From assembly GCA_004293645.1 (NCBI GenBank), contig REAB01000082.1:1-41238 (forward strand): DNA of 41,238 nt. The letters run 5' to 3'. Positions within the stretch are counted from its first letter, which is position 1; every line of letters starts with the position of its first letter. The notes beneath the pieces are model-generated. The model was not told where the DNA came from and did no database searches. It saw only the letters and a list, made by a program, of their open reading frames with translations. Shown here in pieces: positions 8,378-16,417 of the stretch. This stretch comes from Cytophagia bacterium. GTDB lineage: Bacteria > Bacteroidota > Bacteroidia > Cytophagales > Spirosomataceae. The position numbers and the translations under genes are program-made.

Positions 8378-9094
8378 ATGCCGCGCCCCAAAAATCCTTT
8401 TTTTAGGTTTAAACAATTTACAATTTGGCAAGACCAAACTGCCCTCAAAGTATGCACCGAGGCTTGTATTTTGGGGGCTTACGCGGCGGTATCGGGAGCG
8501 CACCGTATTTTAGACATTGGTACGGGTACGGGTTTATTGGCTTTGATGACTGCGCAGCGTGCGCCGCAGGCGCAGGTGGTGGGCGTTGAAATAGAACCCA
8601 ACGCCGCGCTTCAAGCCCAACAAAATGCCCAAAAGAGTCCTTTTGCGGCGCGGGTACAGATTTGCCAAATTCCTATTCAAGATTTTATGCCAACAGTTGC
8701 TTTCGATTTGGTGGTTTGCAATCCCCCGTTTTTTAATAACCATTTGCCCGCTCGTGCGTTTGCCCGTCAACAAGCACTGCACACCCAAACGTTGCCTTTT
8801 GAAGATTTGGCGGTGGCCACAGCGCGTCTATTGACTCCCGACGGTCAATTGGTAATATTATTGCCCGCTTACGAAACCCAACTTTTTGTTCAAACGGCGC
8901 AGCAAAATGGGCTGTTTCCTGTCAATCAACTTGCTATCTATCAACGAGTTGGCTCGCCTATTTTTAGGTTGATTACTACTTTTGGACGTGCCAATCATTT
9001 GTTTGACACCGAAACATTGTACATTCACGAAACAGACGGCAGTTATTCGGCAACTTTCAAAGCCTTATTGAAACCCTATTATTTACACTTGTAA
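8378..9094 (+). CDS. trmN6: tRNA1(Val) (adenine(37)-N6)-methyltransferase
   Basis: SAM-dependent methyltransferase of the YfiC/TrmN6 family (238 residues; E. coli about 245), which methylates N6 of A37 in a valine tRNA. It shows the family N terminus FRFKQFTIWQDQTALKVCTEACILGAY, the SAM-binding motif ILDIGTGTGLLALM, an acidic residue after VVGVEIE, and the catalytic VCNPPFF. The ATG at 8378 directly precedes the conserved MPRPKNPFFRFKQF. It is one of four RNA-modification genes in the window. The stop codon is followed at once by TATCAAA-type heptamers. The general function is clear; the exact tRNA target is assumed from the family. Confidence 0.9.
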   Translation: MPRPKNPFFRFKQFTIWQDQTALKVCTEACILGAYAAVSGAHRILDIGTGTGLLALMTAQRAPQAQVVGVEIEPNAALQAQQNAQKSPFAARVQICQIPIQDFMPTVAFDLVVCNPPFFNNHLPARAFARQQALHTQTLPFEDLAVATARLLTPDGQLVILLPAYETQLFVQTAQQNGLFPVNQLAIYQRVGSPIFRLITTFGRANHLFDTETLYIHETDGSYSATFKALLKPYYLHL

Positions 9095-9327
9095 TATCAA
9101 ATAACAAATATCATAAGTAGTTGGGCAGAAATAGGCGGTTGGCCGCTGCCATTATATTATTTTTGATTTGTAATAAGGGGCAATTTGGTAGCAATAAATT
9201 GATAAACAGGTAATTACAACAAATTACTGTAATTGCAAACAATTACGAGTAAGTACTTATATCAAATATCATATATCAAATATCAAATATCACACTCCAT
9301 AAAACCATACTCCACTATTCTAACACC
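9095..9327 (+). repeat. hemF upstream region with two heptamer runs
   Basis: TATCAAA, TAACAAA, TATCATA follow the trmN6 stop codon directly (9095-9115). A second run of five TATCAAA-like heptamers occupies 9260-9294, followed by CTCCATA, about 30 nt before the hemF ATG. Between them is a TATTTTTG (9158-9165) that could be a -7 box. No gene is visible. Confidence 0.55.
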
Positions 9328-10254
9328 ATGATTTCAAAAGAACAAATTGCGACGGCTTTTCAAGATTTACAAGACCAGATTTGTGGCGCACTCGAAGTGG
9401 CCGACGGGTTGGGGCGTTTTAGAGAAGATGCTTGGCAACACCACAGCGGGGGCGGCGGGCGCACGCGCATCATCGAAAATGGCCACATCATTGAGAAAGG
9501 TGGAGTCAATTTTTCGGGCGTTTGGGGCGAAACTTCCGATGCCCTGGCCAAGCAAATGAATTTGGCGCAAAAAGCTGAGTATTTTGCCACGGGGGTTTCT
9601 ATTGTGCAGCACCCCGTTAGTCCCATGATGCCCATTATCCACATGAATATTCGGTATTTTGAGCTTTCGACGGGCGCGTGCTGGTTTGGGGGCGGCATAG
9701 ACCTCACGCCGCATTACGTGGTAGAAGCCGACGCGCGTTGGTTTCATCAACAGCTCAAAAATACCTGCGACCAGCACCACGCCGACTATTATCCGAAATT
9801 CAAAAAGTGGGCTGACGATTATTTTTTTATTCCGCACCGCAACGAAACGCGCGGCGTGGGTGGCATTTTTTTTGATTACCTCAAACCAAAGGGCGAAACC
9901 AACAATACCGCCGCTGAAGCATTGGCTCAATCCAAAGACGAATTGTTTGATTTCGTATTGGCCGTTGGGCAAACTTTCGCGCCCATCTACACGCATTTGA
10001 TGCGCCAAAACCACGCTCTTCCCTACGGCGAAGCCGAGCAAAATTGGCAAACGCTGCGCCGTGGCCGCTACGTAGAATTTAATTTGGCCTGGGACCGTGG
10101 CACTAAGTTTGGCCTCGAAACCAACGGACGCACCGAGTCTATTTTGATGAGTTTGCCCCCCGTGGCGCGTTGGGTTTACAACCACCAAACCGCTCCGCAA
10201 AGCCGCGAAGCCCATACGTTGGAGTTGCTCAAAAAAGGTATAGATTGGGTGTAA
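9328..10254 (+). CDS. hemF: Oxygen-dependent coproporphyrinogen-III oxidase
   Basis: Heme-pathway enzyme that uses O2 to decarboxylate coproporphyrinogen III to protoporphyrinogen IX. The 308-residue protein is normal length. Family hallmarks are GGGRTRIIENGHIIEKGGVNFS, HMNIRYFE, WFGGGIDLTPHYV, the basic/Phe segment GVGGIFFDYL, and near the C terminus RGRYVEFNLAWDRGTKFGLETNGRTESILMSLPP. Its presence points to aerobic heme synthesis. No other hem gene is adjacent. The next gene, a Uma2-family protein, begins 50 bp downstream on the same strand and may be read through. Confidence 0.97.
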   Translation: MISKEQIATAFQDLQDQICGALEVADGLGRFREDAWQHHSGGGGRTRIIENGHIIEKGGVNFSGVWGETSDALAKQMNLAQKAEYFATGVSIVQHPVSPMMPIIHMNIRYFELSTGACWFGGGIDLTPHYVVEADARWFHQQLKNTCDQHHADYYPKFKKWADDYFFIPHRNETRGVGGIFFDYLKPKGETNNTAAEALAQSKDELFDFVLAVGQTFAPIYTHLMRQNHALPYGEAEQNWQTLRRGRYVEFNLAWDRGTKFGLETNGRTESILMSLPPVARWVYNHQTAPQSREAHTLELLKKGIDWV

Positions 10255-10304
10255 AAAAGCCATTTTTGCGAAAAAATAGTTATGTTTACCACAAAAAATG
10301 AATC

Positions 10305-10913
10305 ATGACTGCTGTTGAAGAAATCATGCGCGCGCCCAACCTTCGGGAGTTGATTGATGAACTCGAAAAGAGTTGGCACGACGAGCAAAAACGCCGCCAT
10401 GAATTTTGGGCGGCCATTGACGAAAACGTCAAAGCGGAGTTCATTATGGGCGAAATCATCTATCATTCACCCATTTATGGGCGGCATTGGATGGCTTCTT
10501 CCAACATATCGAGGCGACTGCTGCCTTTTGTTTATGACAATAAATTGGGAAAGGTAGCGTACGAAAAGGTCATGATTCGACTCACGCGCAACGACTACGA
10601 ACCCGATATTTGCTTTTGGTACGAAGAGCGCACGCTTGATTTTGGGCAAAAACAATCGGCTTTTCCCGCGCCAGATTTTATTGTTGAAATACTTTCAGAC
10701 AGTACCAAAGAACGTGATTATGGCATCAAAAAAACTGATTATGCACTACACGACGTGCAAGAATATTGGGTTGTTGATGCTGATAATCAGACCGTTGAGC
10801 AGTATTTGTTGAAAAACAAAACCTACGAATTAACCCAGAAACTCAAAGACGGCATCTTGGTGTCAGAAGTAATAACGGGGTTTCAGATGCCCGTGAGAGA
10901 GATATTTGAATAG
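10305..10913 (+). CDS. Uma2-family (DUF820) putative endonuclease
   Basis: Protein of 202 residues with the PD-(D/E)XK-like core of the Uma2/DUF820 family: NDYEPDICFWYEE (acidic residue), FPAPDFIVEILSDSTKERD (PD...E-I-L) and DYGIKKTDYALHDVQEYWVVD (Lys and the YW motif). The family is greatly expanded in cyanobacteria and some Cytophagales, and its function is not established; nuclease activity is predicted from the fold. It resembles the gene at 36466 in order and motif (KAEFI-GE-HSP, LTRNDYEPD). Its last 31 bp overlap the 3' end of convergent menC, so any read-through makes antisense RNA to menC. Confidence 0.85.
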   Translation: MTAVEEIMRAPNLRELIDELEKSWHDEQKRRHEFWAAIDENVKAEFIMGEIIYHSPIYGRHWMASSNISRRLLPFVYDNKLGKVAYEKVMIRLTRNDYEPDICFWYEERTLDFGQKQSAFPAPDFIVEILSDSTKERDYGIKKTDYALHDVQEYWVVDADNQTVEQYLLKNKTYELTQKLKDGILVSEVITGFQMPVREIFE

Positions 10914-11980
10914 TCCCAGTTTTTTTGCGGGTTGTAGTGCAGGTGGCTGTTTATTATTTCGAGCGGGCTTTCTACGTTGTTGTGGTACAATTGCCCCGTA
11001 CCCAAACCTTGCGGCAGCGGGTTGTTAAATTCAGCCGTAAACTGCGCAATGGCGTTCAGCCCCACGTTCGATTCCAACGCCGACGTAACCCACCAATCTA
11101 TGCCCAACCTGCGCGCCGACTCAATCCACTCGGTGGTTTGGCCAAACCCGCCCAACAGCGTGGGTTTCAGTACAATATATTGCGGCTGAATGGTTTTGAG
11201 GAGTTGTCGTTTTTGGCCATAATCAAAAGTGCCAATGAGTTCTTCGTCGAGGGCAATGGGTACGGGCGACGTGCGGCACAACTGCGCCATGAGTTCTGTT
11301 TGCTTGGGCTTGATGGGTTGCTCAATAGAATGAAGCTCAAAGTCGGCCAATCGGTTCAGTTTTTCTACCACATTTTGGGCATCAAAAGCCCCGTTGGCAT
11401 CTACGCGCAACGTTATTTGGTTGGCCGAAAAGCGTTGTCTGATGTGTTTTAAGATGGCACATTCTTGCTCAAAATCAATGGCCCCAATTTTAAGTTTGAG
11501 CGTATCAAAACCTGCTTCGAGTTTTTCTTCTACTTGGGCCAGCATATTGTCGTGGCTTCCCATCCAAATAAGGCCATTGATGGCAATGGGTTTTTGTTTG
11601 AGCGCAAAATCATTGTCAAAAAGCACCCTTTTGCCGCCGTTTAGAAAATCGAGGAGAGCAGTTTCTAACCCAAATCGAATGGACGGCCAACGCTTGCTCA
11701 CCATTTGTTCGGCAATGATGGGAATATTCCAAGCAAATATTTCTAAGTCTGATTCGCTAAAATCTTGGCAAATTTCGTTTAAAATTGCCTCAAAATTGGG
11801 TTGGTCGTCAATGCTCAAACCTTGCAGCGGGCTGCACTCACCCAAACCAAAAACCGCAGGATTGGCATCGTCAAAAACCCGAATATACCACGAAGTTTTG
11901 CTGGAAACCGTACCCCGCGAAGTGGTAGCCTCAAAGCGAAAATGCAAAGTATGAGCTTGATATTGAGCTTTTAGGGGCAT
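10883..11980 (-). CDS. menC: o-Succinylbenzoate synthase (enolase superfamily)
   Basis: Menaquinone-pathway enzyme that dehydrates SHCHC to o-succinylbenzoate. In the 365-residue protein the enolase-superfamily residues are all visible: KLKIG with the KxK pair (K162/K164), metal ligands D194 (RVDANG), E220 (HSIEQPI) and D245 (ALDEEL), and K272 in LKPTLLGG. The N-terminal lid GLGECSPLQGLSIDDQP is typical of Bacteroidota MenC. Dipeptide epimerases share this fold, but the KPTLLGG and ALESNVGL motifs favour MenC. A longer frame from 12151 adds 57 residues that overlap lpxK; ATG 11980 is chosen. No other men gene is nearby. Confidence 0.85.
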   Translation of the reverse strand: MPLKAQYQAHTLHFRFEATTSRGTVSSKTSWYIRVFDDANPAVFGLGECSPLQGLSIDDQPNFEAILNEICQDFSESDLEIFAWNIPIIAEQMVSKRWPSIRFGLETALLDFLNGGKRVLFDNDFALKQKPIAINGLIWMGSHDNMLAQVEEKLEAGFDTLKLKIGAIDFEQECAILKHIRQRFSANQITLRVDANGAFDAQNVVEKLNRLADFELHSIEQPIKPKQTELMAQLCRTSPVPIALDEELIGTFDYGQKRQLLKTIQPQYIVLKPTLLGGFGQTTEWIESARRLGIDWWVTSALESNVGLNAIAQFTAEFNNPLPQGLGTGQLYHNNVESPLEIINSHLHYNPQKNWDYSNISLTGI

Positions 11981-12059
11981 TGTAGGAGTGTCAGTTTGGC
12001 AAATAGGTGAGCAAAATACCAAAAAAAGTGCTACTTTGGCTTTATTTACGAACGAAATT

Positions 12060-13127
12060 TTGAAAAACTTAGCAAACGGTTTGAAATGGTTGCTTTGGCC
12101 GCTGAGTGGGTTGTACGGAATGGCCACCGCAGTCCGTAATTTTTTATACAATCGTAAATATTTAACTGTTTATGAGTCAAGTATTTATGCCTTGTCCGTG
12201 GGAAACTTGACCGTGGGTGGTACGGGCAAAACCCCGCACATTGCTTATTTGCTCAAAAAATTGAATAATAAGTACCAACTTGCCACTTTGAGCCGAGGGT
12301 ATGGCCGCCAAACGCGCGGCTTCGTGGCTGCCACCGCCCAATCAACCGCCGCAGACATTGGCGATGAGCCACTGCAATTGTTTCAGCACTTTGGCCAGCA
12401 AGTCCCCGTTTTGGTGTGCGAAAAACGCGCCATTGGCTTGCAAATAATTGAAAAAATATACCCAAAAACGCAGCTCGTTTTGCTCGACGATGCTTTTCAA
12501 CACCGCGCCGTTTTGCCGAGTCTTTCGTTGTTATTGACCGACTACGGGCGACTTTTTTACGAAGATTTTTTACTCCCAACGGGTCGCCTGCGCGAAGCCC
12601 GCGCGGGCGCACAGCGGGCGCAAGCCGTGGTAGTAAGCAAGTGCCCCGCTCATTTGGACGAGGCGCAGCAGGCGCACATTCGGTCGCTTATTTTGAAATA
12701 CACCGCTGCCCAAACGCCCGTTTTTTTCTCTACTTTTCAGTATGGTTTGCCACAGCCTTATTTTGTTCAACAGCCCCCGTGGCGCAACGACGCGCCCTGC
12801 GTGGTGGTGTCGGGTATTGCGCAGCCCGTGTTGTTTGAGAATGCCGCCAAAGCAAGTTTTAACGTGCAGCATCAAATGGTATTTGGCGACCACCACCGCT
12901 TTGATGCCACCAATCTCGGCCACATTAGCAGTGCAGCGGCGGGCCGAGTTGTATTGACCACCGAAAAAGATTTTGTAAAACTCAAACCATTGCTCGCCGC
13001 CAATTCGAGCAATATATTGTTTTATTATTGGCCCATCGAAGTGGCGTTTTTGCCCACGCAAAATCTAAATTTTGACGAGTGGCTCTTTGATAAACTCCGT
13101 GTTGTAGCAAGGTTACCGTTGGCTTAA
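12060..13127 (+). CDS. lpxK: Tetraacyldisaccharide 4'-kinase
   Basis: Inner-membrane lipid A kinase that phosphorylates the 4' position of the tetraacyldisaccharide precursor. It has an N-terminal membrane-associated helix (LKWLLWPLSGLYGMATAVRN), the P-loop VGNLTVGGTGKTPH, SRGYGRQTRGFV, and the conserved LLDDAFQHR block followed by LLPTGRLREARAGAQRAQAV. No ATG precedes the conserved helix. I favour the TTG at 12060, which gives a family-like start and about 355 residues. A GTG at 11988 (379 residues) would leave only 7 bp to the divergent menC start. The stop codon abuts the dnaN leader. Function is secure, the start is not. Confidence 0.92.
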   Translation: MKNLANGLKWLLWPLSGLYGMATAVRNFLYNRKYLTVYESSIYALSVGNLTVGGTGKTPHIAYLLKKLNNKYQLATLSRGYGRQTRGFVAATAQSTAADIGDEPLQLFQHFGQQVPVLVCEKRAIGLQIIEKIYPKTQLVLLDDAFQHRAVLPSLSLLLTDYGRLFYEDFLLPTGRLREARAGAQRAQAVVVSKCPAHLDEAQQAHIRSLILKYTAAQTPVFFSTFQYGLPQPYFVQQPPWRNDAPCVVVSGIAQPVLFENAAKASFNVQHQMVFGDHHRFDATNLGHISSAAAGRVVLTTEKDFVKLKPLLAANSSNILFYYWPIEVAFLPTQNLNFDEWLFDKLRVVARLPLA

Positions 13128-13143
13128 ATGGCAAAATTGGCCA

Positions 13144-13175
13144 TTGGGTTTTCAGCCATTTTTTTGCTAAATTTG
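13144..13175 (+). promoter_or_regulatory. Promoter of dnaN
   Basis: -33 TTGG (TTG at 13144-13146), 21-nt spacer, -7 TAAATTTG (13168-13175), 54 nt before the dnaN ATG. This argues that dnaN has its own promoter besides read-through from lpxK. Confidence 0.45.
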
Positions 13176-13229
13176 CATCATATAACTTATCAACTGAAAC
13201 CCAACCGCGCTGGCGGTTTACCAGAGCAC

Positions 13230-14357
13230 ATGAAATTTACTGTATCATCTTCTGTATTGTTGAAGCAACTCGCCGCCATCAATGGCGTTGTTTCTACCAA
13301 CCCGATTGTTCCTATTCTCGAAAATTTTCTTTTTCAGTTAGATGCCAATCAACTCACCGTTACGGCCTCCGATTTACAAACGGTGATGATAACCGAGATA
13401 ACGGTGGAGTCGTCGGACAAGGGGGCGATTGCCATTCCTGCCAAATTACTCCTCGATACGTTGCGTGGTTTGCCCGAACAACCCATTTATTTTAATGTAG
13501 ATGTGGACACGTTTGGCATTGAAATAGGCTCAGACAATGGCCGTTACAAGTTGTCGGGCGAGAACCCAATTGATTTTCCGAAGGTGCCATCGGTGGCGCG
13601 GGCGTTCTCGGTCGAGATGTCGTCGAGCGCGTTGTCGCACGCTATTGTCAATACCATTTTTGCCACCAGCACCGACGACCTGCGCCCCGCCATGACGGGC
13701 GTTTATGTGCAGTTGGGTGCTGATTATGCCACTTTTGTGGCCACCGACGGCCACCGCCTCATTCGCTATCGCCGCCACGACGTGAAGTCGTCGGTAGATA
13801 CGACCATGATCATTCCGCGCAAAGCCTTGAATTTGTTGAAAGCCTGTTTGCCCTCCGAAAGTGTGCCGTTGAAGGCCGATTTTAGCTCGTCTAACGCTTT
13901 TTTTAGTTTTGCCAACATCAAAATGGTTTGTCGGTTGATTGACGAGCGTTTTCCTGATTACGAAAACGCCATTCCGACCAATAACCCCAACGTACTGACC
14001 ATCAACCGCAGTGAGTTGGCCAATTCGCTCAAACGCATTGCCATTTATTCTAACCGTACCACGCATCAAATTCGCCTCAAAATGACCGCGCCCAATGCGC
14101 TCGCTATTTCAGCCGAAGACTTAGACTATTCTAACGAGGCCAACGAGCAATTGATGTGCGAATACAACGGCGACGACATGGAAATTGGTTTTAATGCCAA
14201 GTTTTTGGTAGAAATGCTCAACAATTTAGATGCCAACACGTTGTCGCTCGAATTGTCGGCCTCCAACCGCGCGGGGCTTATTATTCCGCTCGAAAAAGAA
14301 GCCGACGAAGATATTTTGATGCTCGTTATGCCCGTGATGCTAAATACCTACGCTTAA
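13230..14357 (+). CDS. dnaN: DNA polymerase III subunit beta (sliding clamp)
   Basis: Ring-shaped processivity clamp for DNA polymerase III. The 375-residue protein has the expected start MKFTVSSSVLLKQLAAINGVV and three similar clamp domains: TNPIVPILENFLF...DLQTVMITEI in the first, IVNTIFATSTDDLRPAMTGVYVQ...ATDGHRLIRYR in the middle, and FPDYENAIP...IYSN in the last. It ends LMLVMPVMLNTYA, where canonical clamps have a conserved Met-Pro-hydrophobic terminus. A longer frame begins at 13128 directly after the lpxK stop; ATG 13230 is the real start. dnaA and recF are not adjacent, so this is not a classical origin region. Confidence 0.96.
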   Translation: MKFTVSSSVLLKQLAAINGVVSTNPIVPILENFLFQLDANQLTVTASDLQTVMITEITVESSDKGAIAIPAKLLLDTLRGLPEQPIYFNVDVDTFGIEIGSDNGRYKLSGENPIDFPKVPSVARAFSVEMSSSALSHAIVNTIFATSTDDLRPAMTGVYVQLGADYATFVATDGHRLIRYRRHDVKSSVDTTMIIPRKALNLLKACLPSESVPLKADFSSSNAFFSFANIKMVCRLIDERFPDYENAIPTNNPNVLTINRSELANSLKRIAIYSNRTTHQIRLKMTAPNALAISAEDLDYSNEANEQLMCEYNGDDMEIGFNAKFLVEMLNNLDANTLSLELSASNRAGLIIPLEKEADEDILMLVMPVMLNTYA

Positions 14358-14407
14358 TTGGCGTTCAATATTTGGTTGCCTGTGTCTTCACAGGCATCGG
14401 ACTTAAG

Positions 14408-14436
14408 AATGCTGCTGTGCTTAGGCCAGCAGCATT
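14408..14436. terminator. Terminator between dnaN and the carbonic anhydrase gene
   Basis: Perfect 10-bp stem AATGCTGCTG / CAGCAGCATT (14408-14417, 14427-14436), 9-nt loop, followed by T's on the plus strand. It lies between convergent genes and should end dnaN transcription. Confidence 0.75.
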
Positions 14437-14445
14437 TTTTGTTTA

Positions 14446-14961
14446 TCAATTTTCTTTAAACCAGCCCGCGTACATCACATAATTGTTTGCCGTTCGCATG
14501 AAAACCTCGGCGAGTTCGGGCGTTACGTCTTTGAGATACTTGGCGGGGTTTCCTGCCCAAATAGTGCCTGGCGGCACTATTTTTCCCTGAGTTATGACAG
14601 CCCCCGCTGCAATAATAGACCCCGTGCCAATGTGCGCCCCGTCCATAATGATGGCTCCCATGCCTACCAGCACTTGGTCTTCGATGGTGCAGCCGTGCAC
14701 AATGGCATTGTGGGCAATCGAAACGTAATTGCCAATTGTGGTTTTGTGTTTTTGGTAGGTGCAATGAATCACCGCCCCGTCTTGCACGTTGCAATAGTTT
14801 CCCAACGAAATAGAATGGACATCGCCGCGTACCACGGCATTGAACCACACGGTGCAGTGCTGGCCCATTACCACTTCGCCTACCACGGTGGCATTGTCGG
14901 CAAGCCAGCAGTTTTCTCCAAAAATGGGTGCAATACCCCGAACTGATTTAATGAGTGGCAT
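14446..14961 (-). CDS. Gamma-class carbonic anhydrase-like protein
   Basis: Left-handed beta-helix protein (171 residues, normal length) built of hexapeptide repeats. The three zinc-binding histidines of gamma carbonic anhydrases appear in place: H66 in GAVIHC and H84/H89 in SIAHNAIVHGC. The N terminus (GENCWLADNATVVGEV, VWFNAVVRGD) and the NPAKYLKDV end match the YrdA/PaaY/CaiE group. Such proteins bind zinc or another metal and are often annotated as carbonic anhydrases, but many have no measured activity. It is monocistronic and convergent with dnaN. Confidence 0.88.
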   Translation of the reverse strand: MPLIKSVRGIAPIFGENCWLADNATVVGEVVMGQHCTVWFNAVVRGDVHSISLGNYCNVQDGAVIHCTYQKHKTTIGNYVSIAHNAIVHGCTIEDQVLVGMGAIIMDGAHIGTGSIIAAGAVITQGKIVPPGTIWAGNPAKYLKDVTPELAEVFMRTANNYVMYAGWFKEN

Positions 14962-15325
14962 TTTTTTGAATTTGTAGTTTAGAAATATGTTGCCGTTGTC
15001 TGAAATGAGCTACCATCAAAAGTAAACACTTTTGTCATACTGACGAAGGAAGTATCTAAAACGCATCGGCATTGTCGAGGCTGGAAGCCTTTTAATACAT
15101 AGCACGAGGCAGAGCCTCGCGCTATCGAAAAACACTTTTGTCGAGGCTGGAAGCCTTTTAATACGTGGCACGAGGCAGAGCCTCGCGCTATCAAGAGTTT
15201 TGTAAATATTTGGTCGTTACCTAACCATCAAAAGTAAACATTTTTGTCATGCTGACGAAGGAAGCATCTAAATCGCATCGGTTTCAGATGCTTCCTTCGT
15301 CAGCATGACAAAAAATTGATTCCCT
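14962..15325. repeat. Repeat island between gamma-CA and aroC
   Basis: No gene; a 71-codon frame across it is only translated repeat. Two 58-bp direct repeats (15012-15069 and 15224-15281, 4 mismatches) bracket a tandem pair of 55-bp units (15072-15126 and 15138-15192, 2 mismatches, period 66 bp). Each 55-bp unit holds palindromes, notably CGAGGC-AGA-GCCTCG. The second 58-bp copy contains the left arm of a perfect 29-bp inverted repeat (15241-15269 / 15286-15314, 16-nt loop). The first copy has lost its right arm. Confidence 0.8.
15241..15314. repeat. Perfect 29-bp inverted repeat beside aroC
   Basis: Arms 15241-15269 and 15286-15314, with TTTTTGTCATGC at the outer edge and AGCATCT near the loop, and a 16-nt loop. 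The T-run/A-run ends allow it to terminate transcription from either side. It lies 11 bp beyond the aroC stop codon, so it probably also serves as the aroC terminator. Confidence 0.7.
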
Positions 15326-16417
15326 TTACACCTTCGCCCCTATTTTCGCGCTTAGATTTCGGAGATAAAAATCGGCCAGCACGAGTGCTGCCATTGCTTC
15401 TACAATGGGTACAGCGCGGGGCAAAACGCAGGGGTCGTGGCGACCTTTGCCCGAAACAGTTACGGTTTCGCCCGCTTCGTTTACGCTTTCTTGGTCTTGC
15501 ATAATGGTAGCGACGGGCTTAAAGGCCACCCTAAAATAAATGTCTTCGCCGTTGGAAATACCTCCTTGAATACCACCCGAATGGTTGGTACGGGTGCGCG
15601 TGTGGCCTTGCTGGTCGGTGTAAAAAGCGTCGTTGTGCTGCGAACCGAGCAAATTGATGCCCTCAAAACCACTGCCATACTCAAAACCTTTGACCGCGTT
15701 GATGCCCAGCATGGCCTTGCCCAGTTCGGCGTGGAGGCGGTCGAAAACGGGTTCGCCCCAGCCAGCGGGTACGCCCGTTAGCACGCAGTTTATTACACCG
15801 CCCACCGAGTCGCCTTGCTTGCGAATGTTGTCAATATAATCAAACATTTGGGCGGCCATGTCGGGGTCGGGGCAGCGTACGGCGTTCAAGTCGGTAAGCG
15901 AAAGATTGAGTTGCTGGTAAGTTTTTTCTAATTTCAAACCCCCTACCTGCGATACATACGCTTGCACCTGTACGCCCAACTGTCGCAACAGCAACTTTGC
16001 TACTGCTCCAGCAGCCACGCGGGCGGCGGTTTCGCGGGCCGAACTGCGCCCACCACCGCGATAGTCGCGGAGGCCGTATTTGGCTTGGTAGGTATAATCG
16101 GCGTGCGAAGGTCGGTATTGGGTGGCAATGTGCGAATAATCTTTGCTGCGTTGGTCTTCGTTCCAAATCATCAGGGCAATGGGCATACCCGTGGTTTGAC
16201 CCTCAAACACCCCCGACAGCAGTTCCACCGTGTCGGCTTCTTTGCGCTGCGTCGTAATACGCGACTGCCCTGGCTTGCGCCGGTCCAGTTCGTGCTGTAC
16301 AAAAGCCAAATCAAAGCCCAGCCCAGCGGGACAGCCTTCTACAATGACACCAATGGCCACTCCGTGCGATTCGCCGAAGGTGGAAATCTTGAAAATTTTA
16401 CCGTACGTGTTACCCAT
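15326..16417 (-). CDS. aroC: Chorismate synthase
   Basis: Last enzyme of the shikimate pathway: converts 5-enolpyruvylshikimate 3-phosphate to chorismate with reduced FMN. The protein is 363 residues, standard length. It begins [19 protein letters not shown], includes the signature [40 protein letters not shown], and ends with [23 protein letters not shown]. The chorismate could feed the menC-containing menaquinone pathway as well as aromatic amino acids. The upstream batD-like gene overlaps its start by 8 bp, implying translational coupling. Confidence 0.97.
   Translation of the reverse strand: MGNTYGKIFKISTFGESHGVAIGVIVEGCPAGLGFDLAFVQHELDRRKPGQSRITTQRKEADTVELLSGVFEGQTTGMPIALMIWNEDQRSKDYSHIATQYRPSHADYTYQAKYGLRDYRGGGRSSARETAARVAAGAVAKLLLRQLGVQVQAYVSQVGGLKLEKTYQQLNLSLTDLNAVRCPDPDMAAQMFDYIDNIRKQGDSVGGVINCVLTGVPAGWGEPVFDRLHAELGKAMLGINAVKGFEYGSGFEGINLLGSQHNDAFYTDQQGHTRTRTNHSGGIQGGISNGEDIYFRVAFKPVATIMQDQESVNEAGETVTVSGKGRHDPCVLPRAVPIVEAMAALVLADFYLRNLSAKIGAKV

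Noticed and set aside
9367-10263. 298-codon minus-strand frame opposite hemF
   Set aside because: It mirrors the hemF reading frame, has no recognisable domain, and hemF is certain.
13128-14357. Replication origin near dnaN
   Set aside because: dnaA, recF and gyrB are absent, I see no cluster of DnaA boxes, and the neighbours are lpxK and a carbonic anhydrase gene.
14979-15194. 71-codon frame with repeated ARGSASC-VLKGFQPRQ
   Set aside because: It is a translation of the 55-bp DNA repeats; both the repeat and its palindromes explain it without a protein.
15012-15314. Possible CRISPR array, because of regularly spaced palindromic repeats
   Set aside because: Only two 55-bp units are present, the spacer is 11 bp, and no cas gene is in the window.
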